Shown: piece after piece, positions 33,328 to 41,570 of the stretch
How positions within the stretch are numbered: position 1 is the stretch's first letter
Layout of the letters: each line of letters starts with the position of its first letter
NCBI RefSeq assembly: GCF_002079305.1
Contig: NZ_CP015039.1
Span: forward strand, 3,705,501-3,769,500
DNA: 64,000 bases
Reading direction: 5' to 3'
Source of the DNA: Rhodovulum sp. P5
GTDB taxonomy: Bacteria; Pseudomonadota; Alphaproteobacteria; Rhodobacterales; Rhodobacteraceae
The notes under the pieces: generated by a model
The model's input: the letters and a program-made list of their open reading frames with translations, nothing else
What the model was told of the DNA's origin: nothing
Databases searched by the model: none
Program-made: the position numbers and the translations under genes

Positions 33328-35310
33328 ATGGGCGTAAAGCTGTTGCTGTGCGATTGCGCAGGCACGCAGGTACTGGGTCGCGAGGCCATCGCGCGGGCCT
33401 GTGGCCTCGACTGTTCGGCGATCCATTCAGAACTTTGCGGGGCCGAGGCCGACAGGTTGGCCTCGGCCCTGTCCGCGCCGGGGGCGGAGGTCATCGTCGC
33501 CTGTGCGCAAGAGGCGGAGACCTTTGCGGAATTGGCCGAGGATCTGGGCGCCGCGCCCCCGCTGAGCGTCGATATTCGCGACCGAGCGGGATGGTCGGAC
33601 GAGGCCGGACAGGCGACCCCGAAGATCGCGGCGCTGCTGGCCGCGGCGCAGCGGCACAGGCCGCCGGTGAAGACCGTGGATGTGCTTTCGGACGGGGTGT
33701 GCCTCGTGCTTGGTCCTCCCGGTGTGGCGCTGCCCGCCGCCGAACAGCTTGCCGATGTCCTGTCCGTGACCTGCCTGCTGACGGAAACGACCGAAATAGT
33801 CCCCGCACCGGTCCGGCGCTTCGATATCGCGGTGGGGAGGTTGCGCAAGGCGTCGGGCGTCTTCGGGCGGTTCGCGGTCACTGTCGATGCGATGCGCGCA
33901 GGCGCCCCGTCGGGGCGCGGGGCGGTGAGCTTTGGCGAAGCCCGCGATGGCGGTGTCGCCGATTGCGACATCATCCTCGATCTGTCGGGCAATCCGCCGC
34001 TGTTCCCCGCGCATGAGAAACGCGATGGATATCTGCGCGCCGATCCGGGTGATCCGCTGACGGTTCAGCGGGTGGTGTTCGACGCGTCGCATCTGGTGGG
34101 CGTGTTCGAAAAGACGCTGCATGTCGCGCTGGATGGCAGCCTGTGCGCGCATGCGCGGGCGGGAAAGACCGGCTGTACCCGGTGTCTGGACGCTTGCCCC
34201 ACCGGGGCGATCCTGCCTGACGGGGACAGCGTGGCGGTCGATCCGCTGATTTGCGCGGGCTGCGGTGCATGCTCGTCGCTTTGCCCATCGGGGGCGATCG
34301 CTTATGACGCCCCGCCCGTGACCGCCACCTTCGACCACATCCTGACCCTGGCCGGGGCCTATCGTGCGGCCGGTGGCGTGGCGCCCCGCCTGCTGGTCCA
34401 TGACGACACGCACGGGCGGGAGATGATCGCCCTGGCCGCCCGTTTCGGTCGTGGATTGCCCGCGGACGTGATTCCGCTGGCGCTGCCGTCACTTGGGGCG
34501 TTCGGTCATGCCGAGATGATGGCCGCGCTGGCGACCGGGTTCGTTGCGGTCGATCTTTTGTTGTCGCCCCGGGCCGACCGGGAGACGCTGACGCAAGAGA
34601 CGGCGTTGGCCAATGCAATGACCGCAGGGCTTGGTGCCGGGGCCGGACGGGTTGCGTTGCTGGACGTGACCGACCCCGACGCGCTGTCGGATGCGCTTTA
34701 TGGCGCCCAGCCACATCCGCTGCCGGTGGACCCGATCCTGCCGCTGGGCCAGCGGCGCGAGGTGACGCGGCTCGCGGCCCGGGCCCTGGCGCAGCAGGCC
34801 GCGCCTGTCGCACTGCCTGCGGGCGCCCCCTATGGCGCGGTCGTTCTGGATGCCGAGGCGTGCACCCTGTGCCTGTCCTGCGCCGGTCTCTGCCCGCCCG
34901 GCGCCCTTCTGGACAACCCCGACAAGCCACAGTTGCGATTTCGCGAGGAGGCCTGCCTGCAATGCGGGCTTTGCGTGGCGGTGTGCCCGGAAGATGCGAT
35001 CCGGTTGCAGCCGCGGCTCGATATCTCCGATGCGGCGCTGTCGCCCCGGGTGCTGAAGGAGGAGGAGCCTTACCACTGCATCGAATGCGGCAAGCCCTTC
35101 GGCGTGAAATCCACCGTCGAACGGATCGTGGCCAAGCTTGAGGGCAGCCATGCGATGTTCACCAATTCCGACAATACCCGTCTGATCCGCATGTGCGACG
35201 ATTGCCGGGTGAATGCGCAATACCACGCCCAGGCCGCGCCGTTCCGGATGGGGGACCGGCCGAAGGTGCGCACGACCGACGACTATCTGGAGGAGCGGAA
35301 GAAGACCTGA
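33328..35310 (+). CDS. 4Fe-4S poly-ferredoxin-like protein of formate dehydrogenase cluster
   Basis: A 660-residue cytoplasmic protein. Two pairs of 4Fe-4S motifs are visible: CTRCLDACPTGA with CAGCGACSSLCPSGA near residues 280-330, and CTLCLSCAGLCPPGA with CLQCGLCVAVCPEDA near 510-560. They are followed by CIECGKPFG and a late CDDC. The first 100 residues (LLLCDCAGTQVLG, EVIVACAQEAETFAEL) resemble a heterodisulfide-reductase-like segment. Such proteins accompany DUF3305/3306 and FdhA genes. They likely deliver electrons or assist cluster assembly, but no direct role is established to my knowledge. Confidence 0.88.
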   Translation: MGVKLLLCDCAGTQVLGREAIARACGLDCSAIHSELCGAEADRLASALSAPGAEVIVACAQEAETFAELAEDLGAAPPLSVDIRDRAGWSDEAGQATPKIAALLAAAQRHRPPVKTVDVLSDGVCLVLGPPGVALPAAEQLADVLSVTCLLTETTEIVPAPVRRFDIAVGRLRKASGVFGRFAVTVDAMRAGAPSGRGAVSFGEARDGGVADCDIILDLSGNPPLFPAHEKRDGYLRADPGDPLTVQRVVFDASHLVGVFEKTLHVALDGSLCAHARAGKTGCTRCLDACPTGAILPDGDSVAVDPLICAGCGACSSLCPSGAIAYDAPPVTATFDHILTLAGAYRAAGGVAPRLLVHDDTHGREMIALAARFGRGLPADVIPLALPSLGAFGHAEMMAALATGFVAVDLLLSPRADRETLTQETALANAMTAGLGAGAGRVALLDVTDPDALSDALYGAQPHPLPVDPILPLGQRREVTRLAARALAQQAAPVALPAGAPYGAVVLDAEACTLCLSCAGLCPPGALLDNPDKPQLRFREEACLQCGLCVAVCPEDAIRLQPRLDISDAALSPRVLKEEEPYHCIECGKPFGVKSTVERIVAKLEGSHAMFTNSDNTRLIRMCDDCRVNAQYHAQAAPFRMGDRPKVRTTDDYLEERKKT

Positions 35311-35314
35311 GCCC

Positions 35315-36142
35315 CTACCGCGCCTGCACCCCGGCGCCCAGATCGGCGGGCGTGATCGACGCGGCATAGGCGGTGATCGCCTCCACATCCTCCGGTGTCA
35401 GTTCCACGGGCGCGATATGGGGTGGGCGCGCGGGGTCGAATGGTACCGTCACGCCCGCCACCTGCGTGAAGGCGGGATGGGGGTTTTCCCGCCAGAAGCT
35501 GCGGAACTTGTCCTCCCATCCCGGGATCGTGCGCAGCGCCGCGAAAGAGGGGGTGGAGCCGATCCCGCCGAACCGGTTCTTCGCAGAGACGACATGACAC
35601 CGGCCGCAATGCAGCAGCGCCAGCGCCGCGCCCCGGTCCTCATCCCCCTGTGGGCGGGTCGGTTCGGCCACCGCGACGGCCTGTGCGCCGGGAATGTAGA
35701 CGACGCCGGAAGGCGAGGCGAACTGCGCCACGGTGCGCTGCCCGATGTCGGAGGTCAGCCAGTCGGCAAACCGTGCGCCCAACTCCGCGTTAGTGGCGTT
35801 CGGGGGAAGGGCAATGGCGAACAGGCCGCCGCCGTCCGGTGTACTGGCTTGGAAGATGGGTGTTGCGGAGGCGCCTGCGAACAACCTCTCGACAACGGCT
35901 TTGGGCCCGATCACGGCATCTGCCGGGGGCACGATGTTGGCGGCAAGGTCGCTGGGTGCTGTGCTGGTCACGCTGACCCGAATGCCGGTCTTCAGGGAAA
36001 ACCGGGGGATGAGAAAGGCCAGAAGGCCACTGTCCTCCAGCCGTGCATCGGCGGCCAGCGTCATGTTGCGGGTCTGGGCCGTGGCTTGGCCCGCGCTGCC
36101 AAGGGCCGCGCAAAACAGCGTGCAGATCAGGACAGTACGCAT
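35315..36142 (-). CDS. Shortened periplasmic binding protein fused to cytochrome c
   Basis: A 275-residue exported protein with signal peptide MRTVLICTLFCAALGSAGQA. Residues about 25-160 resemble a molybdate/tungstate-type binding protein (AADARLEDSGLLAFLIPRF, GIRVSVTST, PPADAVIGPKAVVERLF, GARFADWLTSDIGQRTVAQF). That is about half the usual 230-250 residues, so one lobe seems largely deleted. The C-terminal part carries one haem motif CGRCH and PGWEDKFRSFWRENPHPAF. The start ATG follows AAGGGAAGGA. It converges on the poly-ferredoxin gene (4-bp gap). A metal or oxyanion sensor linked to electron transfer is speculative. Confidence 0.75.
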   Translation of the reverse strand: MRTVLICTLFCAALGSAGQATAQTRNMTLAADARLEDSGLLAFLIPRFSLKTGIRVSVTSTAPSDLAANIVPPADAVIGPKAVVERLFAGASATPIFQASTPDGGGLFAIALPPNATNAELGARFADWLTSDIGQRTVAQFASPSGVVYIPGAQAVAVAEPTRPQGDEDRGAALALLHCGRCHVVSAKNRFGGIGSTPSFAALRTIPGWEDKFRSFWRENPHPAFTQVAGVTVPFDPARPPHIAPVELTPEDVEAITAYAASITPADLGAGVQAR

Positions 36143-36238
36143 CGCATCCTTCCCTTGCCTCCGTCCCGTCATTGTTTCACAACGGTTGAAAAGCGCAATT
36201 ATTACAATGAAAGCGCAGATGGACGGGGAGTTTTGGAC

Positions 36239-36313
36239 ATGAACGACAATGCGTTCGCGACGCGGATGCGGCAGCCGGGGAATGCGGGCCTCGCGACCGG
36301 AGACCGGGTGTGA
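36239..36313 (+). CDS. Possible 24-codon upstream ORF overlapping mrp start
   Basis: ATG at 36239 with GGGGAG eight bases upstream encodes MNDNAFATRMRQPGNAGLAT plus four residues. Its stop TGA (36311-36313) lies inside the first codons of mrp (GTG at 36310). The geometry suggests translational coupling or a leader peptide, but the peptide has no recognisable features and may be chance. Confidence 0.3.
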   Translation: MNDNAFATRMRQPGNAGLATGDRV

Positions 36314-37371
36314 GTGTGACGCGCGATGAGGTGCTTGCCGTCCTGAAGGGCATCGTGAACCCGGCGACGGGGACCGATCTGATCGCTTCTGACACCGTGC
36401 GGGCCCTTACGGTGGAGGGCGGCAAGATCCGCTTCGTGCTGGAGGTCGCACCCGATCAGGGCAGTGCGATGGCGCCGGTTCGGCAGGCCGCGCAGGCCGC
36501 GCTGGAACAGATCGCGGGGGAGGGCAATGTCACGGTCCTGCTGACCGCCCATTCCACGCCAAAACCGCCCGATCTGAAGGCGGCGGGGCGCCCGGCGCAG
36601 GGGCCGCAGAAACCGGACGGCGTCGGCGCCGTGATCGCCATCGCCTCGGGCAAGGGGGGCGTCGGCAAATCCACCGTTGCCGCGAACCTTGCCGTTGCGC
36701 TTGTGGCCGAGGGCAAGCGGGTTGGCCTGTTGGATGCCGATGTCTATGGGCCGTCGCAGCCGCGCATGCTGGGGGTCACAGGGCGGCCGGCATCGCCGGA
36801 TGGCAAGACGATCCTGCCGTTGCGCAATCACGGCGTCACGCTGATGTCGATCGGGCTGATGACGCAGGAGGAAGAGGCCGTCATCTGGCGCGGTCCGATG
36901 CTGATCGGGGCGCTGCAACAGATGCTGACCCAGGTGAAGTGGGGGCAGCTTGACGTGCTGCTGGTCGACCTGCCGCCGGGGACGGGCGATGTGCAGTTGA
37001 CGTTGACGCAGAAGACCGAACTCGCCGGGGCGGTCGTCGTCTCCACCCCGCAGGACATCGCGCTGCTGGATGTGCGCAAGGCGCTGAACATGTTCGAGAA
37101 GACCGGGACGCCGGTGCTGGGTATGATCGAGAACATGTCGACCTTTATCTGCCCCCATTGCGGGGGAGAGACCCAGCTGTTCGGCCATGGCGGCGCGCGG
37201 GAGAATGCGGAGCGGCTGGGTATTCCGTTCCTTGGCGAAATCCCGCTTGATCTTGAAATTCGGAAGGCAGGGGATGGCGGCGCGCCCATCGTGGTGTCGA
37301 AGGCCGACAGCCCCGAGGCGCTGGCCTTTCGCGCTATCGCGCGCGGGCTGATCGATGAAGGGCGTGTCTGA
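36310..37371 (+). CDS. mrp: Mrp/NBP35-family iron-sulfur cluster carrier ATPase
   Basis: A 353-residue protein. An N-terminal MIP18-like domain (residues 1-90, TRDEVLAVLKGIVNPATGTD) precedes the deviant Walker A IASGKGGVGKSTVAANLAVA. Further motifs are VDLPPGTGDVQLTL and the cluster-binding pair CPHC in MSTFICPHCGGETQL. It carries and transfers Fe-S clusters in the cytosol. The start is GTG 36310, matching the usual M-x-V-T-R-D beginning. It overlaps the next gene by 17 bp, so the following two genes are probably co-transcribed. Confidence 0.94.
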   Translation: MSVTRDEVLAVLKGIVNPATGTDLIASDTVRALTVEGGKIRFVLEVAPDQGSAMAPVRQAAQAALEQIAGEGNVTVLLTAHSTPKPPDLKAAGRPAQGPQKPDGVGAVIAIASGKGGVGKSTVAANLAVALVAEGKRVGLLDADVYGPSQPRMLGVTGRPASPDGKTILPLRNHGVTLMSIGLMTQEEEAVIWRGPMLIGALQQMLTQVKWGQLDVLLVDLPPGTGDVQLTLTQKTELAGAVVVSTPQDIALLDVRKALNMFEKTGTPVLGMIENMSTFICPHCGGETQLFGHGGARENAERLGIPFLGEIPLDLEIRKAGDGGAPIVVSKADSPEALAFRAIARGLIDEGRV

Positions 37372-38089
37372 CGCCGCACCCAACCTGCCGCCCCTGATGT
37401 CGGGGGAGGGCACGCCGGGCGACCCGTTCGCGGTGGCCGTCGCACGGGCCCGGGCCGGGACGGAGGCGGGGCTGATCGTCCACAATGTCACGCCTGATCA
37501 TCTGTCTGCCGCGCTGGTGCTGGCGCCCGAGGTGCCGCTGGCCGAGGCGATGGCGATGGTGCTGGCCGTGGCCAATGGCTTCGCCGATGCGTTCGGCGCG
37601 CTGGCCCCGTCAGAGGTCGCCGCGCAGTTCGACTGGCCGGGCGGGTTTCGGATCAACGGCGGGCAATGCGGCGGTATTCGGGCCGCGGCGTCGACCACGG
37701 CGCCGGGGAAGGTGCCCGGCTGGCTGGTGCTGGGCCTTGATGTGCCGTTTCGTGCCCCCGCGGATCGTGAACCGGGCGAGGACCCGGAGCGGACGACGCT
37801 GGACGAGGAAGGCTGTGGTGACATCTGCCCGGTGCGGCTTGTGGAAAGCTGGGCGCGGCATACCCTGTTCTGGATCCACGACTGGCAGGAGGGAGGACCG
37901 GCGCGGCTGCACGATCACTGGTGCGGCCGGGCCTTTGCGCTGGGCCGCGATGTGACGCTGACGGCGGGCGGCGAGAGGCGGAGCGGGCGGGCCATCGGCC
38001 TTGACGAACAGGGGGGGCTGTTGCTGAGACTTGGGGACGACACGCGCATCCTGCCGCTGACCGAGATGCTGGAGCCGCTGCCATGCTGA
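37355..38089 (+). CDS. Biotin/lipoate-ligase-like DUF4444 protein
   Basis: A 244-residue protein. The first 170 residues resemble the LplA/LipB/BPL fold (FDWPGGFRINGGQCGGIRAA in the place of the substrate loop). They end in the DUF4444 domain (WIHDWQEGGPARLHDHWCGR, GLLLRLGDDTRILPLTEML). The classical GGRR/lysine active-site motif is not evident, so ligase activity is uncertain. It sits between mrp and the DUF6505 gene with overlaps on both sides. This trio is a conserved neighbourhood in Rhodobacterales as far as I recall. Confidence 0.75.
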   Translation: MKGVSDAAPNLPPLMSGEGTPGDPFAVAVARARAGTEAGLIVHNVTPDHLSAALVLAPEVPLAEAMAMVLAVANGFADAFGALAPSEVAAQFDWPGGFRINGGQCGGIRAAASTTAPGKVPGWLVLGLDVPFRAPADREPGEDPERTTLDEEGCGDICPVRLVESWARHTLFWIHDWQEGGPARLHDHWCGRAFALGRDVTLTAGGERRSGRAIGLDEQGGLLLRLGDDTRILPLTEMLEPLPC

Positions 38090-38562
38090 AACTCGCCCGC
38101 ACGATCCGTCTTGACGAAAGCGACGGCAATATATTCGCCCGGCCCGCCGACAGCGGCGAATGGGCGATCCCCGGCGGGTTCGAGTTTTCCAACTGGACCG
38201 AGGGCGACCTGACCGGCAAGGCGCGGCAGGCGTTTGCCAATGGCTGGCTGTCGCTGGACAGTTTCGGCCGGGCGACCTTCGTCGCGGTCACGGCTATCGA
38301 ACAGGCGGAGCTGGACGTGCTGGCCGAGGCGCTGGCCGGCCATTTCGTGACGATCTACGGCGCACCCGATATCGCGGCGGCGCTGCCGACGGCGCGGGAA
38401 GAACTCGCCTTCATGCAGGACCTGTGCGCCGAGCACGACCCGAACACGCTGCTGGTCGTGCAACGGGAACTGACCGGGGCCGGGGTTCGGGAAAGCTTCC
38501 GTGCGATTGCGCCGGGCGAGGCCGGGATCGACCTTGTCGCCCTGCATGGCAGTCTGGAGTAG
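38083..38562 (+). CDS. DUF6505 family protein
   Basis: A 159-residue cytosolic protein. MLKLARTIRLDESDGNIFAR, EWAIPGGFEFSNW, QAFANGWLSLDSFGRATFVA and the C-terminal FRAIAPGEAGIDLVALHG fit DUF6505. No catalytic motif or membrane segment is seen. It overlaps the DUF4444 gene by 7 bp. The function is unknown; the fixed linkage to mrp suggests a role with Fe-S or cofactor proteins, which is inference. Confidence 0.75.
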   Translation: MLKLARTIRLDESDGNIFARPADSGEWAIPGGFEFSNWTEGDLTGKARQAFANGWLSLDSFGRATFVAVTAIEQAELDVLAEALAGHFVTIYGAPDIAAALPTAREELAFMQDLCAEHDPNTLLVVQRELTGAGVRESFRAIAPGEAGIDLVALHGSLE

Positions 38563-38589
38563 CCCGGCCAGTTGGCAGGGACCGCGCCA

Positions 38590-39876
38590 TCAGTCCAGCA
38601 GCAACTGTCCCAACGCCAGCGCCATGACCTTTGCGCTGTCCACCATGTCGTCGATCCCCACCCATTCGTCGGGCTGGTGGGCGAGGTCAAGGATACCGGG
38701 GCCATAGGCGATACAGTTCTTCAGCCGCCCGATCCGGTCGATATGCTTTTGATCATAGGTGCCGGGGGAGACGACGAAATCGGGCGCGTGGCCCAGCACC
38801 GTCTCGATAGCGCCTGCAACGGTCGTGACCACGGGGGCGTCGCGTTCGGCCATGGTGGGCAGAACTTCGAACAACTCCCGTATCTCGTAATCGAAGCCGG
38901 GGCGCTTGGCTTTCACCCGTTCCATCATGTCGGCGATCTCGCGCTTCACCTCGCCCAGATCCTCCTCGATCAGGAAACGGCGGTCGAGCGTGATGCGGCA
39001 GCGGTCGGGCACGCAAGGGGCTGGCAGGCCGGTATAGTCGGGGTCCTGTTCGGGCTCTCCCCCGTGGATGGCGTTGATGTTCAGGGTGGACTGGCGCGCC
39101 CCTTCGGGCACCACCGGCATGTCTGTCCGCTTGCCGGCCAGCAGGGGGAACAGGGTCGCCTCCATCTCCTCCAGCACGGCGCCCATATGGCGGATCGCGC
39201 AATCGCCGAGGAAAGGCATGGACCCGTGCGCGATGCGCCCCTTGGTCTCGATCTCGGCCCACCAGACGCCGCGATGGCCAAGGCAGACGCGATCCTTGTT
39301 CAGCGGCTCGGGAATGATGACATGCTGCACGCGGGCGGGATCGAACCAGCCGTGCTCGGCCAGATAGGCCACGCCCCCATAGCCGCCGGATTCCTCGTCC
39401 GCCGTGGCGCTGATTTCCACGGCGCCCTTGAAATCGGGGCAGACCTCAATGAACGCCTCGGCCGCAATGATCGACGCGGCGATCCCGCCTTTCATGTCAC
39501 AGGCGCCGCGACCGTAGACCCGGCCGTCCTTGACCTCTCCACCGAAGGGATCGACGGTCCAGCCATGGCCGACCTCGACCACGTCGTGATGGCCGTTGAA
39601 ATGGACGCAGTCGCCGGGGCGGGTGCCCTCGCACCGGGCGACCAGGTTCCAGCGCGGATGCCGGTCACTGTCGGCCGGTGCCCCCTCTGCCCGGATCAGG
39701 TCGACCTTGAAGCCACCCGCCGACAGCCGCGCCGCCAGCAGATCGCAGATCTCGCGGTAATGGCGCCCGGGCGGGTTCAGCGTGGGGATGCGGATCAAGT
39801 CCTGCGTCAGGGCAACCACCGCGTCCCGGCGGCGCGCGACGGCTTCTTCCAGTCTTGTGCGGATGTCGTCATTCAT
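38590..39876 (-). CDS. M20-family ArgE/DapE-type deacylase
   Basis: A 428-residue zinc hydrolase. The metal and catalytic motifs are FNGHHDVVEV (His and Asp), YGRGACDMKGG (bridging Asp), DEESGG (catalytic Glu pair) and C-terminal AYGPGILDLAHQPDEWVG with the final His. A dimerisation domain lies between about residues 190 and 310. Family members deacylate N-acyl amino acids such as acetylornithine or succinyl-diaminopimelate. No arg or dap genes are adjacent, so the substrate is open. It faces the DUF6505 gene tail to tail. Confidence 0.9.
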   Translation of the reverse strand: MNDDIRTRLEEAVARRRDAVVALTQDLIRIPTLNPPGRHYREICDLLAARLSAGGFKVDLIRAEGAPADSDRHPRWNLVARCEGTRPGDCVHFNGHHDVVEVGHGWTVDPFGGEVKDGRVYGRGACDMKGGIAASIIAAEAFIEVCPDFKGAVEISATADEESGGYGGVAYLAEHGWFDPARVQHVIIPEPLNKDRVCLGHRGVWWAEIETKGRIAHGSMPFLGDCAIRHMGAVLEEMEATLFPLLAGKRTDMPVVPEGARQSTLNINAIHGGEPEQDPDYTGLPAPCVPDRCRITLDRRFLIEEDLGEVKREIADMMERVKAKRPGFDYEIRELFEVLPTMAERDAPVVTTVAGAIETVLGHAPDFVVSPGTYDQKHIDRIGRLKNCIAYGPGILDLAHQPDEWVGIDDMVDSAKVMALALGQLLLD

Positions 39877-40018
39877 CCCGCGACAGTAGCGTGGCCTTGT
39901 GCCTGCGGCAATCGCATCCGGACCGGGGCAAGGGGTGCAAAGAACGGCCGCGATCCCCTATATTCCGACGCAGGAACGGGACCCGGCGACAGGGCATGCC
40001 CGGCGGATGGAGGGAACC

Positions 40019-40285
40019 ATGTTCGCATTCCTGCGTTTCGCCGTCATAGGCTTCGTGATCCTCAGCGTGATCTACGTGGCCCTTTCTCTCTATTCGCGCG
40101 CCGTGCGCCGCGCCAAGCTGAAACGGGAATGGGAAGATGAAATCGGCTATGGCGACCGCGATGTCTATGTGCGCGAGGGACTGGAAGATTATGACAGTTC
40201 ACTGAGGCGCAAGCTGATCCTCGGTGTCTATGTCGTGCCGGTCGCGGTGATCGGCACGATCATCTATATCACGAATTACATGTGA
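40019..40285 (+). CDS. Small two-helix membrane protein (Rhodobacterales conserved)
   Basis: An 88-residue protein with an N-terminal helix (FLRFAVIGFVILSVIYVALS), a charged middle part (KLKREWEDEIGYGDRDVYVR) and a C-terminal helix (LILGVYVVPVAVIGTIIYIT). GGAGGGAA precedes the ATG. It lies 7 bp upstream of the DUF1523 gene and is probably co-transcribed with it. I recognise the sequence type from related genomes but know no function. Confidence 0.75.
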   Translation: MFAFLRFAVIGFVILSVIYVALSLYSRAVRRAKLKREWEDEIGYGDRDVYVREGLEDYDSSLRRKLILGVYVVPVAVIGTIIYITNYM

Positions 40286-40292
40286 GGCTAGA

Positions 40293-40925
40293 ATGACTTA
40301 CGTCAAATGGACCTTCATCGCGATCATCGTGCTGATCGTCGGCGGCTTCCTGCACTACACGCTCCCCCAGCACGATGTCGTTCGCCTGATCGACGCGCGC
40401 GAACGCCAGATCGAATGGGGTGAGAACGACCTGTTCTTCGCGGATTCGTCGTCTGCGGAGAACCGGGAGAAAAGCTCGGGCCGTTACGTGAACTTCATCT
40501 CGGGCGCGCGGCCGAACGACGATATCGAGGTCTATCGCAACCAGGATACGGGCTGGGGCTGGCCGCCCTATTTCAAGTTCGACACGTCGAACCTTCAGGC
40601 CAAGGCCAGCGATATGATCTCGTCCAAAGAAGACCCGGACTGGGTGATCGTGACCCATTACGGCTGGCGGAACGAGTATCTGAGCATCTATCCCAACGCG
40701 GTTGAAATCCGCCCGGTCGAAGGCCCGGACGTGACCGTCATCCCGTGGTTCAACATCGCCTTCCTGTCGGTGTTTGCGATCTTCGGGCTGTGGGTCTGGC
40801 GGGTGGTGGCGCGGTTCCGCGAGGACCGGATCGAGCCGATGATCGACGATATGGAAGACACGTTCGAAGCTGCGGGCGACCGGGCACAGGGGATCTGGAG
40901 CCGGCTGTTCGGTTCGCGCGGATAG
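40293..40925 (+). CDS. DUF1523 family membrane protein
   Basis: A 210-residue protein with an N-terminal helix (KWTFIAIIVLIVGGFLHYTL), then a periplasmic domain with DVVRLIDARERQIEWGEND, WGWPPYFKFDTSNLQAKA and WVIVTHYGWRNEYLSIYPNA. A second helix (VIPWFNIAFLSVFAIFGLWV) and a short tail complete the protein. This is the DUF1523 layout. Function unknown. It follows the small two-helix protein and ends 9 bp before the convergent broken aldehyde dehydrogenase. Confidence 0.88.
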   Translation: MTYVKWTFIAIIVLIVGGFLHYTLPQHDVVRLIDARERQIEWGENDLFFADSSSAENREKSSGRYVNFISGARPNDDIEVYRNQDTGWGWPPYFKFDTSNLQAKASDMISSKEDPDWVIVTHYGWRNEYLSIYPNAVEIRPVEGPDVTVIPWFNIAFLSVFAIFGLWVWRVVARFREDRIEPMIDDMEDTFEAAGDRAQGIWSRLFGSRG

Positions 40926-40934
40926 GCGCGGGGC

Positions 40935-41570
40935 TCAGGCCCCGGTCGGAATCCAGATGCTCTTGATCTTGCAGGCCGCGCCGCCAAAGGCGCGGCCTGC
41001 GTCATGTCCGGGCTGTTGGTCGATGCGTTTTCCAGCGTTGCGTGCCGCTTGGACGACCTGTGCCGAGACGTCAGCGGAGGACAGGAACCGAACCGCATCG
41101 ATGCCGGGCTCGGTTGCAAGGCGGTCGGCCGGGGTATCGTCCGGGCCGGTGACGACACCGATCAGCCCCGGCGGGGCGCCTGCCTCGGTCAATAGCCCCG
41201 ACAGAGCGATGATCGCGGGGTCGAGATGTCCGGACGACACGATCAGGCACGCATTGCCACGGGCGATGGCGGGCGCAACGGCCGCGACGATGCCCTGAAG
41301 CGTGGGGGACCGCTGGCCGATCAGGGCGACGACGCCTGCGGGTCGCTCCATCTCCTGCACCATGAAACCGCCGGGCAGGTGCTGCGTGCGTCCGGCGGAG
41401 CGCAGAGCAAGCGCTGCACTTTCGTTAAGGCATGCGCGGCAGACGGCGATCTCCTCGACGGTGGCCGTCAGGTCTTCGACGAACGCTGACGCGCTGTCCG
41501 CCAGCATCGCGGCCGCGGCGTGCAGGACCCTTGCCCGGTGATGGTCCGCCGCCGATGCCCATGCGGACTG
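40935..41570 (-). pseudogene. Aldehyde dehydrogenase family gene, 3' part separated by IS insertion
   Basis: In-frame from CAG TCC at 41570 it reads QSAWASAADHHRARVLHAAA, then PAGVVALIGQRSPTLQGIVA, VAPAIARGNACLIVSSG and GLIGVVTGPDD, ending IWIPTGA. This is the second, partial ALDH-like domain of a long double-domain protein usually encoded next to deoC. Its upstream half lies at 43437-44984. Without the IS the two halves join as AARKAQSAWASAADHH with no frame change. This part has no start codon of its own at its true 5' end and is probably not expressed. Confidence 0.8.
41565..41570. repeat. Target-site duplication, left copy (GGACTG)
   Basis: GGACTG here and at 43467-43472 flank the insertion. 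Removing one copy plus the element restores the aldehyde dehydrogenase reading frame exactly, and 6 bp fits the duplication size reported for IS1634-type elements. Confidence 0.65.

Noticed and set aside
36172..36210. Sigma-70 promoter TTGAAA / TACAAT upstream of mrp
   Set aside because: The two hexamers are only 11 bp apart, and other pairings give poor boxes or wrong spacing; the AT-rich stretch may still hold a promoter.
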